From positions 1 to 10,927 of the forward strand of contig CAZIYV010000117.1 of assembly GCA_964543575.1 (NCBI GenBank): DNA of 10,927 nucleotides, given 5' to 3'. This stretch comes from Pelotomaculum_B sp964543575. GTDB lineage: Bacteria; Bacillota; Desulfotomaculia; Desulfotomaculales; Pelotomaculaceae. Shown in pieces: positions 1 to 5,394 of this stretch. Position 1 is the stretch's first letter; each line of letters begins with the position of its first letter. The notes beneath the pieces were generated by a model. It was given only the letters and a program-made list of their open reading frames with translations. It was not told the origin of the DNA and did no database searches. A program made the translations under genes and the position numbers.

Positions 1-78
1 GGCTTTTTGTTTAATTGTACAGGAAACTCCATGGTTTGACCATAACACAATATTTTACAGACAAGCTGTCTGGGGCAA

Positions 79-106
79 AAAAATAACCCCTGGCGGGGTT
101 ATTTTT
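79..106. terminator. Bidirectional intrinsic terminator
   Basis: A perfect 12-bp inverted repeat, AAAAATAACCCC / GGGGTTATTTTT, encloses the loop TGGC. The arms end in A- and T-runs, so it can work in both directions. It lies 18 bases past the stop of the minus-strand zinc-ribbon gene and most likely ends that transcript. It may also end a plus-strand transcript entering from the left, outside the window. Confidence 0.85.
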
Positions 107-124
107 AATATTTATGCTGCCTGG

Positions 125-508
125 TTAGGAAGGTTCCTGGGTCAGTTTAAAACCACAGTTCCAGCAGAATTTAGCGCCTAAAGGCAGTTCTGTCTGACAT
201 TGGGGGCAAACGGGCGGTTTAGGATGCAACTTGGCAACCTGATCCAGCATTTCATCGATCTCTTCCTCAATGATCTTGGTGCTCTTGAGCAAACGATCTA
301 TTTCTTCCTCATGTCCTACCTCACCCTTGAACTGCAGGTAAACAAGATTGCCCAGGGCAGTGATGTTGTTCTCCGCTTCTTTTTCCAGTTTTGATATCTC
401 AAACTTTAACTTGGTTGATTCTACTAGATCGCTAGATTTTTTACCGATTGTTTTAGCACCTTCGCCAATAGACTTGGCGCCTTCAGATACCTTCTTGAAA
501 ATATCCAC
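125..508 (-). CDS. Small coiled-coil protein with C-terminal zinc ribbon
   Basis: 127 residues. The N-terminal part (about 1-35) is rich in K, S and G. Residues about 35-95 are charged and heptad-like and probably form a coiled coil. The C-terminus carries a treble-clef/zinc-ribbon motif, CPQC followed ten residues later by CWNC, ending KLTQEPS. Such zinc-ribbon tails are widespread in Firmicutes, where they bind structural zinc; the partner here is unknown. There is no signal peptide or membrane segment. The start is GTG at 506-508 because AGGAGG (518-523) sits 9 bases upstream. The gene lies downstream of the RNase H gene on the same strand but has its own extended -10 promoter. Exact function is not assignable; the zinc ribbon itself is certain. 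Confidence 0.85.
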   Translation of the reverse strand: MDIFKKVSEGAKSIGEGAKTIGKKSSDLVESTKLKFEISKLEKEAENNITALGNLVYLQFKGEVGHEEEIDRLLKSTKIIEEEIDEMLDQVAKLHPKPPVCPQCQTELPLGAKFCWNCGFKLTQEPS

Positions 509-536
509 TCTTTGCTCCCTCCTCCTCTTTTTCTAT

Positions 537-545
537 ATTATATCA
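537..545 (-). promoter_or_regulatory. Extended -10 promoter for the zinc-ribbon gene
   Basis: On the minus strand the sequence TGATATAAT is a full TGnTATAAT extended -10 element. It lies in a very AT-rich spacer (about 535-585) and would start transcription near 530, giving a short leader before the AGGAGG at 518-523. No good -35 is visible, which is common with extended -10 promoters. Confidence 0.55.
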
Positions 546-585
546 ATAATTCCATTAATAATATATTAATATTATATTAATAATT

Positions 586-1032
586 CTATTTCTGAACTTG
601 TTTAGCCCAGTCCATATACTCGTCTAATTCCCGGTTAACGGCGGCATCCGCTAGTTTGTTCTCCTCCCTGGGCACATGCTTGACAATGAGTTTAAGACCG
701 GGTGTGATGGCTATGCTTTCCCAAACTCTTTCAGCTATTTCTCTCAAGGTAGGCTCTTTTATCTTATACTGGCGGTTATACTGACGCACTACCAGTTCAC
801 TGTCAGTTCGCACCTCAGCCTCCAATTCCTCGTGCTCGCCGGACAGATGAACAAGAGCGTTAACCGCTCCCTCCAGTGCGCTCCATTCAGCGAAATTATT
901 GGTCAGCCCCGGCCCCAGGAATTTGCTTTTGGTAGCCAGCACCTTGCCTTCCCCGTCTGTTATAACCATAGCTGCCGCGGCGGGGCCCGGATTGCCACGG
1001 CTGCCCCCGTCTATGTTTACAAATATTTTCAT
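586..1032 (-). CDS. rnhA: Ribonuclease HI family protein
   Basis: 148 residues, the usual length of a bare RNase H fold. It should cleave the RNA strand of RNA-DNA hybrids (R-loops, primers) in the cytoplasm. The opening strand carries DGGSRGNPGP with the first catalytic Asp at residue 8. The TNNFAEWSAL block supplies the catalytic Glu at 49. TDSELVV gives Asp77, and HVPREENKLADAAVNR gives His119 and the final Asp129, so all four acidic residues are present. This is the stand-alone bacterial/archaeal type also annotated as reverse-transcriptase-like protein, not the E. coli RnhA subtype; the gene symbol is therefore approximate. The ATG at 1032 has GAGGTG (1039-1044) 6 bases upstream. A different open frame runs directly upstream (1033-1123); see findings. 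Confidence 0.9.
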   Translation of the reverse strand: MKIFVNIDGGSRGNPGPAAAAMVITDGEGKVLATKSKFLGPGLTNNFAEWSALEGAVNALVHLSGEHEELEAEVRTDSELVVRQYNRQYKIKEPTLREIAERVWESIAITPGLKLIVKHVPREENKLADAAVNRELDEYMDWAKQVQK

Positions 1033-1301
1033 TTTTTACACCTCGCACGGTTTCTCCAACCAGTTTTTCAATATGTGGTTTATATTCGCTAAAGCCAGGC
1101 TGTTGTCCTTCATAACACTTCATTGAACAATAAAAGGGTATTCAGAGTTGCAATTTTTAATACATCAGCATTTACTCTATCTATCTCACAGCTATTAAGA
1201 ATTTTAAGAACCTATACGACAATAAAATAGAACAATAATTAGGGGAAATAATAATATCATGACCTGCCGTAATATTCAATAACAGGATTTTTTTCTTTTT
1301 C

Positions 1302-1308
1302 TGTCGAA
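1302..1308 (+). promoter_or_regulatory. Possible Spo0A box upstream of the response-regulator operon
   Basis: TGTCGAA is an exact match to the 7-bp 0A-box consensus and lies 35 bases before the GTG of the 99-residue gene. A 7-mer is expected about once by chance in a window this size on two strands, so this is only a candidate. Confidence 0.2.
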
Positions 1309-1342
1309 CAATAACTACCAGGTCATAAGATACCGGGGGAAG

Positions 1343-1642
1343 GTGTGGGCCATAAAAATCGACTTGGAAAATTACAAGGAACTTATTTATAGCCTGGAGG
1401 AGATCGTTTATCCGGGACGCCTGGAACGTTTATCTCAGGCCGCTTTAGACCATCATAAAAGGTTGTCTGAGATGGGGTTAAGCGCCGATCAGGTGATCAC
1501 CACTCTTGTGGCCAGTATGGCCGGTGAGGCCTTCAGGGAAGCTGTGGCCTTAACTCTGGCCGTCGTGGCGATGTCCGACGGGTCCGACGGGGAACCGGAA
1601 AAACCACTCAACCCGAGGGACGTAATTAAGCGCATTAAATAG
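1343..1642 (+). CDS. Hypothetical 99-residue protein upstream of a response regulator
   Basis: Not recognised. It is a predicted largely helical, soluble protein. Helices are suggested at about 9-21, 25-45, 48-58 and 60-77, where EAFREAVALTLAVVAMSDG is hydrophobic enough for a packed helix but too polar at its ends for a confident membrane segment. It has an acidic loop (about 79-87) and a basic tail ending DVIKRIK. The GTG at 1343 is the first possible start after the upstream stop. The purine-rich GGGGGAAGG (1335-1343) lies close to it, giving an unusually short spacing. The gene precedes the CheY-like gene by 42 bases on the same strand, so the two probably share a transcript. A role in the same signalling pathway is inference from position only. 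Confidence 0.7.
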   Translation: MWAIKIDLENYKELIYSLEEIVYPGRLERLSQAALDHHKRLSEMGLSADQVITTLVASMAGEAFREAVALTLAVVAMSDGSDGEPEKPLNPRDVIKRIK

Positions 1643-1684
1643 TGAAAAATACCTGGCCGCCACAAAAAATGTTCTGGAGCTGAT

Positions 1685-2059
1685 ATGTTGGGGAAAAGAA
1701 TTATGCTGGTTGATGACAGCAACTTCGCGCGAAATATGCTTAAAGATATACTTACCAAACAGGGTTATGACATTGTTGGTGAGGCTAGAAACGGCCGTGA
1801 GGCGGTGGAACTATACGATCAAATCAAGCCGGATCTGGTCACCATGGACATCGCCATGCCGGAACTGGACGGGATTAACGCCTTAAATAAGATACTGGCG
1901 ATAGACCCGTCAGCCAGAATTATTATCATAAGCTCCGCCAACAGCAGGGAGATTTTTAAACATGTGGTGCAAGACGGCGCCCTGGATTTTGTGGTGAAGC
2001 CTTTTACCAAAAATCGCCTGCTTAAAGCCATCGACAAAGCGCTTGCCAGGAGCATATAA
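1685..2059 (+). CDS. Single-domain CheY-like response regulator
   Basis: 124 residues, exactly one receiver domain with no output domain. It should accept a phosphoryl group from a histidine kinase and act by protein-protein contact, as CheY or Spo0F do. The acidic pair is Asp10-Asp11 (LVDDS), the phospho-acceptor Asp55 (TMDIAMPELDG), the switch Ser84 (ISSAN) and the conserved Lys105 (VVKPF). All key residues are intact. The ATG at 1685 has GGAG (1675-1678) 6 bases upstream. It follows the 99-residue gene in a probable two-gene operon. No kinase lies nearby, so the partner is elsewhere in the genome. The family is certain; whether it serves chemotaxis, sporulation or another pathway cannot be read here. 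Confidence 0.95.
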   Translation: MLGKRIMLVDDSNFARNMLKDILTKQGYDIVGEARNGREAVELYDQIKPDLVTMDIAMPELDGINALNKILAIDPSARIIIISSANSREIFKHVVQDGALDFVVKPFTKNRLLKAIDKALARSI

Positions 2060-2073
2060 ATAAGGTAAAATAT

Positions 2074-2090
2074 ATTCTGCTTCGCAGAAT
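2074..2090 (+). other. Short hairpin between response regulator and tRNA
   Basis: ATTCTGC, loop TTC, GCAGAAT forms a perfect 7-bp stem 14 bases after the response-regulator stop and 8 bases before the tRNA. There is no T-run, so it is a poor intrinsic terminator. It could stabilise the mRNA 3' end or mark processing of the tRNA transcript. Confidence 0.4.
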
Positions 2091-2098
2091 GACAACTT

Positions 2099-2173
2099 GC
2101 CGATGTGGCTCAGGGGTAGAGCAGCGCACTCGTAATGCGCAGGTCGTCGGTTCGAATCCGACCATCGGCTCCA
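2099..2173 (+). tRNA. tRNA-Thr (anticodon CGT)
   Basis: A full cloverleaf folds by eye: acceptor GCCGATG/CATCGGC, D stem GCTC/GAGC, anticodon stem GCGCA/TGCGC with loop CTCGTAA, variable AGGTC, T stem GTCGG/CCGAC with loop TTCGAAT, discriminator T, and encoded CCA at 2171-2173. Anticodon CGT reads the Thr codon ACG. The gene is intact. The integrase gene immediately downstream, pointing back toward it, marks this tRNA as the likely attachment site of the element to the right. Integration at a tRNA 3' end normally rebuilds the gene. Confidence 0.97.
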
Positions 2174-2271
2174 AAAAAGTGAGTAACGACAAGGGTTGCG
2201 AGGTTTAGTCCCTTGTCGTTTTTTTGTTCCAGGCGCAAAATTGAGTAAAATTTGAGAAAATGCTCTCAAAT
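2174..2271. other. Probable left attachment region of the integrated element
   Basis: The stretch between the tRNA 3' end and the integrase stop. Besides the tRNA terminator it contains TGAGTAA at 2180-2186 and again at 2242-2248, and a 10-bp inverted repeat AAATTTGAGA / TCTCAAATTT (2248-2273) that overlaps the integrase stop. The attachment core is expected to include the tRNA 3' half. No second copy of that sequence occurs in the window, so the core length cannot be read and the right end lies outside. Confidence 0.55.
2185..2225 (+). terminator. Intrinsic terminator after the tRNA
   Basis: AACGACAAGGG (2185-2195) pairs perfectly with CCCTTGTCGTT (2210-2220) around a 14-base loop, and TTTTT follows. 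It begins 12 bases after the tRNA CCA and should end the tRNA transcript. If the attachment core ends in the tRNA, this terminator belongs to the element side of the junction. Confidence 0.85.
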
Positions 2272-3450
2272 TTACTTGATAAACGGGAGTATTTCACCTA
2301 TTTTCCTGGCAGCTTCCACTTGCCCGTCTGGCGCTAAATGTGCATAGGTATCGGCTGTTATGCCTATGCCTGAATGCCCAAGCCGGGCACTTATTGTTTT
2401 AAGGTTTTCGTTCATCTTTACCAGAAGACTGGCGTGGCTATGGCGAAGATTGTGGAACGATATATGAAAGCCAGCCTTCCTTGCAGCTTTTCTAAAATCG
2501 GAGCTGAAAGTATTATTGTTAATCGGGGAACCTTCCCAGCAGCAACAAACCAGGTCATTATCCTCGTATAATTCACCATACTGAAGCTTAGCCTTCTTTT
2601 GTTGGACTTTATGCCTTTTAAGCAGCTTTACCAATGAGCCGGGAATATTAATACTCCTTCTACTATTTTTACTCTTCGGCAGTCCGAAAGTGATTTCATA
2701 AGTGATCTTATCTTCATAGCCTGACCGTTTAATCTTTTGAGCTTGCCTTACTGTTATAACACCAGTCTTTAAGTCGACATCCTTCCATGTGAGACCCAGG
2801 ACTTCACCCGCTCTCATTCCGGTCCCAACCGCTAAACATGTTGGTATATACAGGTAACTACCTTTAAGTTCCTTTATAAGCTTTTCAATGTCCTTCTCTG
2901 ATAAGGGGGTTACCTCCTCCCTCGCTACTTTGGGAGGATCAACAGCATCGGCGACATTCTTGTAAACCAACTCCCACTTCATTGCATGTTTCAGAGACTC
3001 ATGGATGATAACATGAATCTTTTTAACATACGCTGGTGATAACCCTTTGCTTGCGTTCTTTTTCTTGTCTTTGCGCCCTTCTTTAAGTAACAAAGCATAA
3101 AAATCCCTTAAATGCGAAGGGCATAACTTAGACAAAGGGATATGGCCAAGTTCAGGCTTAACATGGTATTTTATAATGTAGGTGTAGTCATAAAGAGTTC
3201 TTTGTGACAGGTTGCTTCTACCATAATCATTAAGCCATTTATCCAAATACTCGCCATAGCTTATTTTTTCAGGATTTATATTGATGCCTTTACTGAACTG
3301 GCTGATTAACTCCGCTTTTCGCTTTTCGGCATCTCTCTTTCTCCCTTTAAAAGTTTCCTGGTATTTTTTATACTTGTCAGAATTATAGTCCTTCCCGAGA
3401 GAGACCGTAATCCTATAACTATCTTTTCCCTGTTTCCTAATCCCGCGCAC
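2272..3450 (-). CDS. int: Tyrosine-type site-specific integrase
   Basis: 392 residues, the usual length for tRNA-targeting phage/ICE integrases of Firmicutes. Order: an arm-binding N-terminal domain (about 1-55, YRITVSLGKD then KGRKRDAEKRKAEL), a SAM-like core-binding domain (about 62-170) and the catalytic domain (about 180-385). The catalytic set is complete: Arg213 (GMRAGEVLGL), Lys259 (GLPKSKNS), His333 and Arg336 (HNLRHSHAS), His359 (RLGHSG) and the nucleophile Tyr369 (DTYAHL). It should catalyse integration and, with an excisionase, excision of this element at the neighbouring tRNA-Thr. The GTG at 3448-3450 is chosen because AAGGAGG (3457-3463) sits 6 bases upstream. The start overlaps the XRE gene by 14 bases, implying translational coupling. 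It appears intact and functional. Confidence 0.97.
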   Translation of the reverse strand: MRGIRKQGKDSYRITVSLGKDYNSDKYKKYQETFKGRKRDAEKRKAELISQFSKGININPEKISYGEYLDKWLNDYGRSNLSQRTLYDYTYIIKYHVKPELGHIPLSKLCPSHLRDFYALLLKEGRKDKKKNASKGLSPAYVKKIHVIIHESLKHAMKWELVYKNVADAVDPPKVAREEVTPLSEKDIEKLIKELKGSYLYIPTCLAVGTGMRAGEVLGLTWKDVDLKTGVITVRQAQKIKRSGYEDKITYEITFGLPKSKNSRRSINIPGSLVKLLKRHKVQQKKAKLQYGELYEDNDLVCCCWEGSPINNNTFSSDFRKAARKAGFHISFHNLRHSHASLLVKMNENLKTISARLGHSGIGITADTYAHLAPDGQVEAARKIGEILPFIK

Positions 3451-3664
3451 GCTTATCCTCCTTGTCAGATATATATACTAAGATATCCTGTGGTTGGCAA
3501 TCAAGAGCGTAACACAACCTATCCAGTAAATCTTTTGTAAAACGTTGTTTCCGGTCATAGTAAAGTTGTGTTATCGTACCTCTGTGGAGACCAGTAGCCC
3601 TGGCAACATCTGCTATACGCATACGCCTTGCACCCATTATGGAGGATATTTCACAACGAACCAT
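3437..3664 (-). CDS. Small XRE-type HTH regulator coupled to the integrase
   Basis: 75 residues when started at the ATG at 3664, which has GAGGTG (3671-3676) 6 bases upstream; the frame stays open further upstream, but that extension has no ribosome site of its own and reads unlike protein. The body is a Cro/C1-like HTH of the short HTH_26-like kind: IADVARATGLHRGTITQLYYD (about 17-37) as the DNA-binding unit, then FTKDLLDRLCYALDCQPQDILVY, the characteristic last helices. The acidic/basic tail SDKEDKRARD overlaps the integrase start. It probably controls integrase expression and perhaps its own promoter. Family assignment is secure; the DNA target is unknown. Confidence 0.92.
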   Translation of the reverse strand: MVRCEISSIMGARRMRIADVARATGLHRGTITQLYYDRKQRFTKDLLDRLCYALDCQPQDILVYISDKEDKRARD

Positions 3665-4007
3665 TTTTTTCACCTCATTCATAGTTTGCCCAATTGATTC
3701 ATTACGTAAACAATTTGAATACATTACAGGAGCATTTACTGCTGGTTGAAAAAACACGAACACACGAATCACCCCATGGGGACCCCATCCCCGGCGTTAG
3801 TCTGTCGAGGGGTAGATAGTCCAACGCATGTATATTCTCAAAATTTTTTCATATTTTTACCATCAAACAGATGTTTGGTATGAGCCACTATTAATTTCAG
3901 ATGTATATATTCCCAAGTTGCAAATGCAGAAAGAAATGAGTAATACCAAGGGCTGGCATTTAAGGTTTTTTAAAAACATAAAGATCTATGAACATATTTA
4001 AAAACCA
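3665..4007. other. Long intergenic region upstream of the XRE-integrase pair
   Basis: No convincing gene on either strand. It must hold the leftward promoter of the XRE-int transcript, but I see no clean -35/-10 pair. Possible control elements are a partial dyad around the palindrome TTACGTAA, with outer arms AATTG/CAATT at 3692-3715, and the palindrome CCCCATGGGG at 3772-3781 followed by another CCCCAT. An imperfect CAAACA/TGTTTG hairpin lies near 3874. The rest is AT-rich and featureless. Confidence 0.5.
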
Positions 4008-4058
4008 AGACATAAAAGACCGCTTTGGAGGCGGTCCTTCATGTCTCCGGCCTTTTTT
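4008..4058. terminator. Bidirectional terminator at the end of the leftward operon
   Basis: A two-part stem: outer AGACAT/ATGTCT (4008-4013, 4041-4046) and inner GACCGC/GCGGTC (4018-4023, 4031-4036), with small internal loops. On the minus strand it is followed by TGGTTTTT, so it fits as the terminator of the 4074-4409 gene; on the plus strand a T6 run follows at 4053-4058. Confidence 0.75.
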
Positions 4059-4073
4059 ACTCAGCTCTAAGAA

Positions 4074-4409
4074 CTACTTACTAATATATTCCAATGCAGT
4101 CATTCCTTTATGACCAAGGCTTAATATTAATTTTGTTAACCTGTCGTCATTTTTTTCAGCCAGCTGTAAAATCCATTTAACTAAATTCAAAGCTAGATCA
4201 TCAACCCTGATCCAGTACTCCCCCAATTCGTGTTCAGGGCACCCAGCCATCCACTTTTTACTTTCATAAGAATAGTGTAATGCGTCAGCCGGTTCAGCAC
4301 ACTGGCTGCAAAGAATCACATTGTCTTTGACATCAATTGAATCTATGAAATCGGGCAATTCGATTTCATCCAAACAAATGATCTCAAAATTGAACTCTGT
4401 TCTTTCCAT
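4074..4409 (-). CDS. Hypothetical protein with a CxxC...CxxH cluster
   Basis: 111 residues. Not recognised as a named family. The N-terminal half is acidic (ICLDEIELPDFIDSIDVKD). Then Cys34 and Cys37 (LCSQC) are followed 20 residues later by Cys57 and His60 (GCPEH), a spacing that could bind one zinc. The C-terminal part (about 68-110) is a probable helical pair. The ATG at 4409 is preferred because AAGGGGG (4418-4424) is 8 bases upstream. A TTG at 4437-4439 would add 10 residues and overlaps the TGA of the preceding gene, so a coupled longer form is possible. It is the last gene before the operon terminator. Soluble; role in the element unknown. Confidence 0.75.
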   Translation of the reverse strand: MERTEFNFEIICLDEIELPDFIDSIDVKDNVILCSQCAEPADALHYSYESKKWMAGCPEHELGEYWIRVDDLALNLVKWILQLAEKNDDRLTKLILSLGHKGMTALEYISK

Positions 4410-4435
4410 TCTGAATTCCCCCTTAAATTTTTGGC

Positions 4436-4627
4436 TCAAAAATCATAAAGCCCCAGAAAGGAAAACAGGAGTTTACCTGCATCTACATTTCCTTCTGAGG
4501 CTTTATTAACCATAGCCAGGATAACATCTGCTAAAAAGAAGCTTGCTATAACCAGTCCTGTGTTTTTAATAGCTTCAACTTCTGGGGTCTGGGCGAGAAC
4601 ACGACCGTTTAAAACCCTCTTTACCAT
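4436..4627 (-). CDS. Hypothetical 63-residue protein
   Basis: Not recognised. The N-terminus is basic (MVKRVLNGRV), and the middle, GLVIASFFLADVILAMV (about 25-41), is hydrophobic but interrupted by Asp, so it is either a weak membrane segment or an amphipathic packing helix. The tail ends LLFSFLGLYDF. The frame opens at a TTG (4663), but the ATG at 4627 with GGAAAG 8 bases upstream is preferred. It overlaps the 3' end of the zinc-ribbon gene by 53 bases in another frame and is followed 26 bases later by the next gene, so it appears translationally embedded in the operon. The long overlap lowers confidence in the exact start. Confidence 0.6.
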   Translation of the reverse strand: MVKRVLNGRVLAQTPEVEAIKNTGLVIASFFLADVILAMVNKASEGNVDAGKLLFSFLGLYDF

Positions 4628-5015
4628 TTTTGCTACTTTCCACCTGCCTTTGAAACCATCCAAGCCATGCCTTCAAGCGCTTTGGCTCCCGTTTACGCCA
4701 GCTGACTTTTTGACTTGGGTAGACTACAGCCAAGCATCTACGACACCCCATTAATCCCCAGGACGGATTAACGTAAAGGTTTAATACCCTTCTACAACAA
4801 TATGGGCAGAGGAACCAATACCTGCCTTTTTCACTTTTTTCTCTACTTATTTTTCTAGTGAAACGTTTTCCGTACCACCACCAGCAAACGGCTCCATAAT
4901 TAGGGGAAAGAAGAAGGCCCAGAACCACTGGACCTTCTATCCGATAATATCCCGACCTTTGCCGCTGCCATGCAAGGCTACGGATAATTGTAGATTTTTC
5001 AGCATTGGTATTCAA
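4575..5015 (-). CDS. Zinc-ribbon protein of mobile-element type
   Basis: 146 residues. A beta-rich N-terminal half contains VCWWWYGKRFTRKI (about 43-56). A zinc ribbon follows: Cys70 and Cys73 (LCPYC), 17 residues, then Cys91 and Cys94 (GCRRC), with the continuation LAVVYPSQK. This pattern, YWFxCPxC-xRRV-xxLYV...CRRC...YxSQ, resembles uncharacterised zinc-ribbon proteins found in phages, plasmids and integrative elements; no activity is established. The C-terminus is strongly basic, suggesting nucleic-acid contact (inference). The start is TTG at 5013-5015, since TAA stands directly before it in frame; the nearest ribosome site is AAGGAG about 12 bases upstream, a long spacing. It follows the 31-residue Cys protein by 41 bases. 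Confidence 0.72.
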   Translation of the reverse strand: MNTNAEKSTIIRSLAWQRQRSGYYRIEGPVVLGLLLSPNYGAVCWWWYGKRFTRKISREKSEKGRYWFLCPYCCRRVLNLYVNPSWGLMGCRRCLAVVYPSQKVSWRKREPKRLKAWLGWFQRQVESSKNGKEGFKRSCSRPDPRS

Positions 5016-5056
5016 TTAAGGTGTGCACTCCTTTTGTCCCATATTTGGTTAACCCA

Positions 5057-5152
5057 CTATTTTAGTTTGTATCGCGGGCAAAATAAAGTTACTCCTGCGT
5101 TGGGCTGTTTGCAGTTTAGCTTGCAGGATGCGCAGAGACTTTTGTCCGACAT
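5057..5152 (-). CDS. 31-residue Cys-rich small protein
   Basis: A short gene easily missed. The ATG at 5150-5152 is preceded by AAGGAGG with a 7-base spacing, the best ribosome site in this part of the operon. The product starts MSDKSLCASCKLNC and ends TLFCPRYKLK, with Cys7, Cys10, Cys14 and Cys25: a CxxC-x3-C...CPxY layout suited to one metal ion. Very small proteins with this layout occur in phages and integrative elements without known function (recollection of type, not a database match). It lies between the primase and the zinc-ribbon gene on the same strand. The strong ribosome site and Cys spacing are direct evidence that it is real. Confidence 0.7.
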   Translation of the reverse strand: MSDKSLCASCKLNCKQPNAGVTLFCPRYKLK

Positions 5153-5223
5153 CTTCTGGCCTCCTTTCTGATGAACTGTTTTTTGGCTTAAGCTGTCTGC
5201 TAATCGTGATGAATGTTAGATAA

Positions 5224-5245
5224 AAAACTGACGTGTGTCAGTTTT
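5224..5245 (-). terminator. Hairpin with T-run downstream of the primase gene
   Basis: AAAACTGAC, loop of 4, GTCAGTTTT is a perfect 9-bp stem, and on the minus strand the T-run extends to six. It could terminate or attenuate primase transcription before the small downstream genes. Both arms are copies of the iteron-like AACTGAC repeat, so the hairpin may be a by-product of the origin structure. Confidence 0.5.
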
Positions 5246-5372
5246 GTCAGTTCCTTATATAGCACTTCAGGGGGAATTTTTTTCATTAAATAAAAAAAGG
5301 TAAGCCATTGGCCACCCCCACTTGTTTTTTTTCCCCTATAAAAGTACTAGTCACGAACTGACACAACTGACA
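5226..5372. repeat. Iteron-like repeat array, candidate replication origin
   Basis: Four exact copies of the octamer AACTGACA/TGTCAGTT: 5236-5243, 5245-5252, 5356-5363 and 5365-5372, plus a 7/8 copy at 5226-5232. Copies within each pair are exactly 9 bases apart, and the two pairs face each other, making a 19-base inverted repeat (5235-5253 against 5355-5373) with 17 of 19 positions matching. They enclose about 100 bases rich in A/T runs. The array lies directly downstream of the primase gene. Phage-satellite origins described in staphylococcal islands have the same plan: short iterons in both orientations flanking an AT-rich block, next to the replication gene. Function is inferred. Confidence 0.55.
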
Positions 5373-5383
5373 GTACTTTTTTT
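5341..5383. terminator. Long hairpin next to the primase stop
   Basis: AAAGTACT plus GTCA (5341-5353, with one bulged base) pairs with TGAC plus AGTACTTT (5368-5379) around a 14-base loop, followed on the plus strand by a T-run to 5383. It lies 12-50 bases beyond the primase stop. As a minus-strand terminator its T-run is weak. One arm contains an iteron, so it may also be a cruciform in the candidate origin. Confidence 0.45.
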
Positions 5384-5394
5384 GCCTAACGTAT

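Noticed and set aside
1910..2269. Minus-strand 119-residue frame across the tRNA
   Set aside because: It contains RWSDSNRRPAHYECAALPL, the well-known false protein produced by reading the antisense of a tRNA; it also overlaps the response regulator.
3665..3772. N-terminal extension of the XRE regulator
   Set aside because: The frame stays open, but the internal ATG at 3664 has an ideal ribosome site and the extension lacks one and does not resemble the family.
5235..5373. Miniature inverted-repeat transposable element
   Set aside because: The 19-base inverted ends would fit, but there is no visible target-site duplication, and the ends are themselves tandem repeats beside a primase gene; kept only as an alternative to the origin reading.
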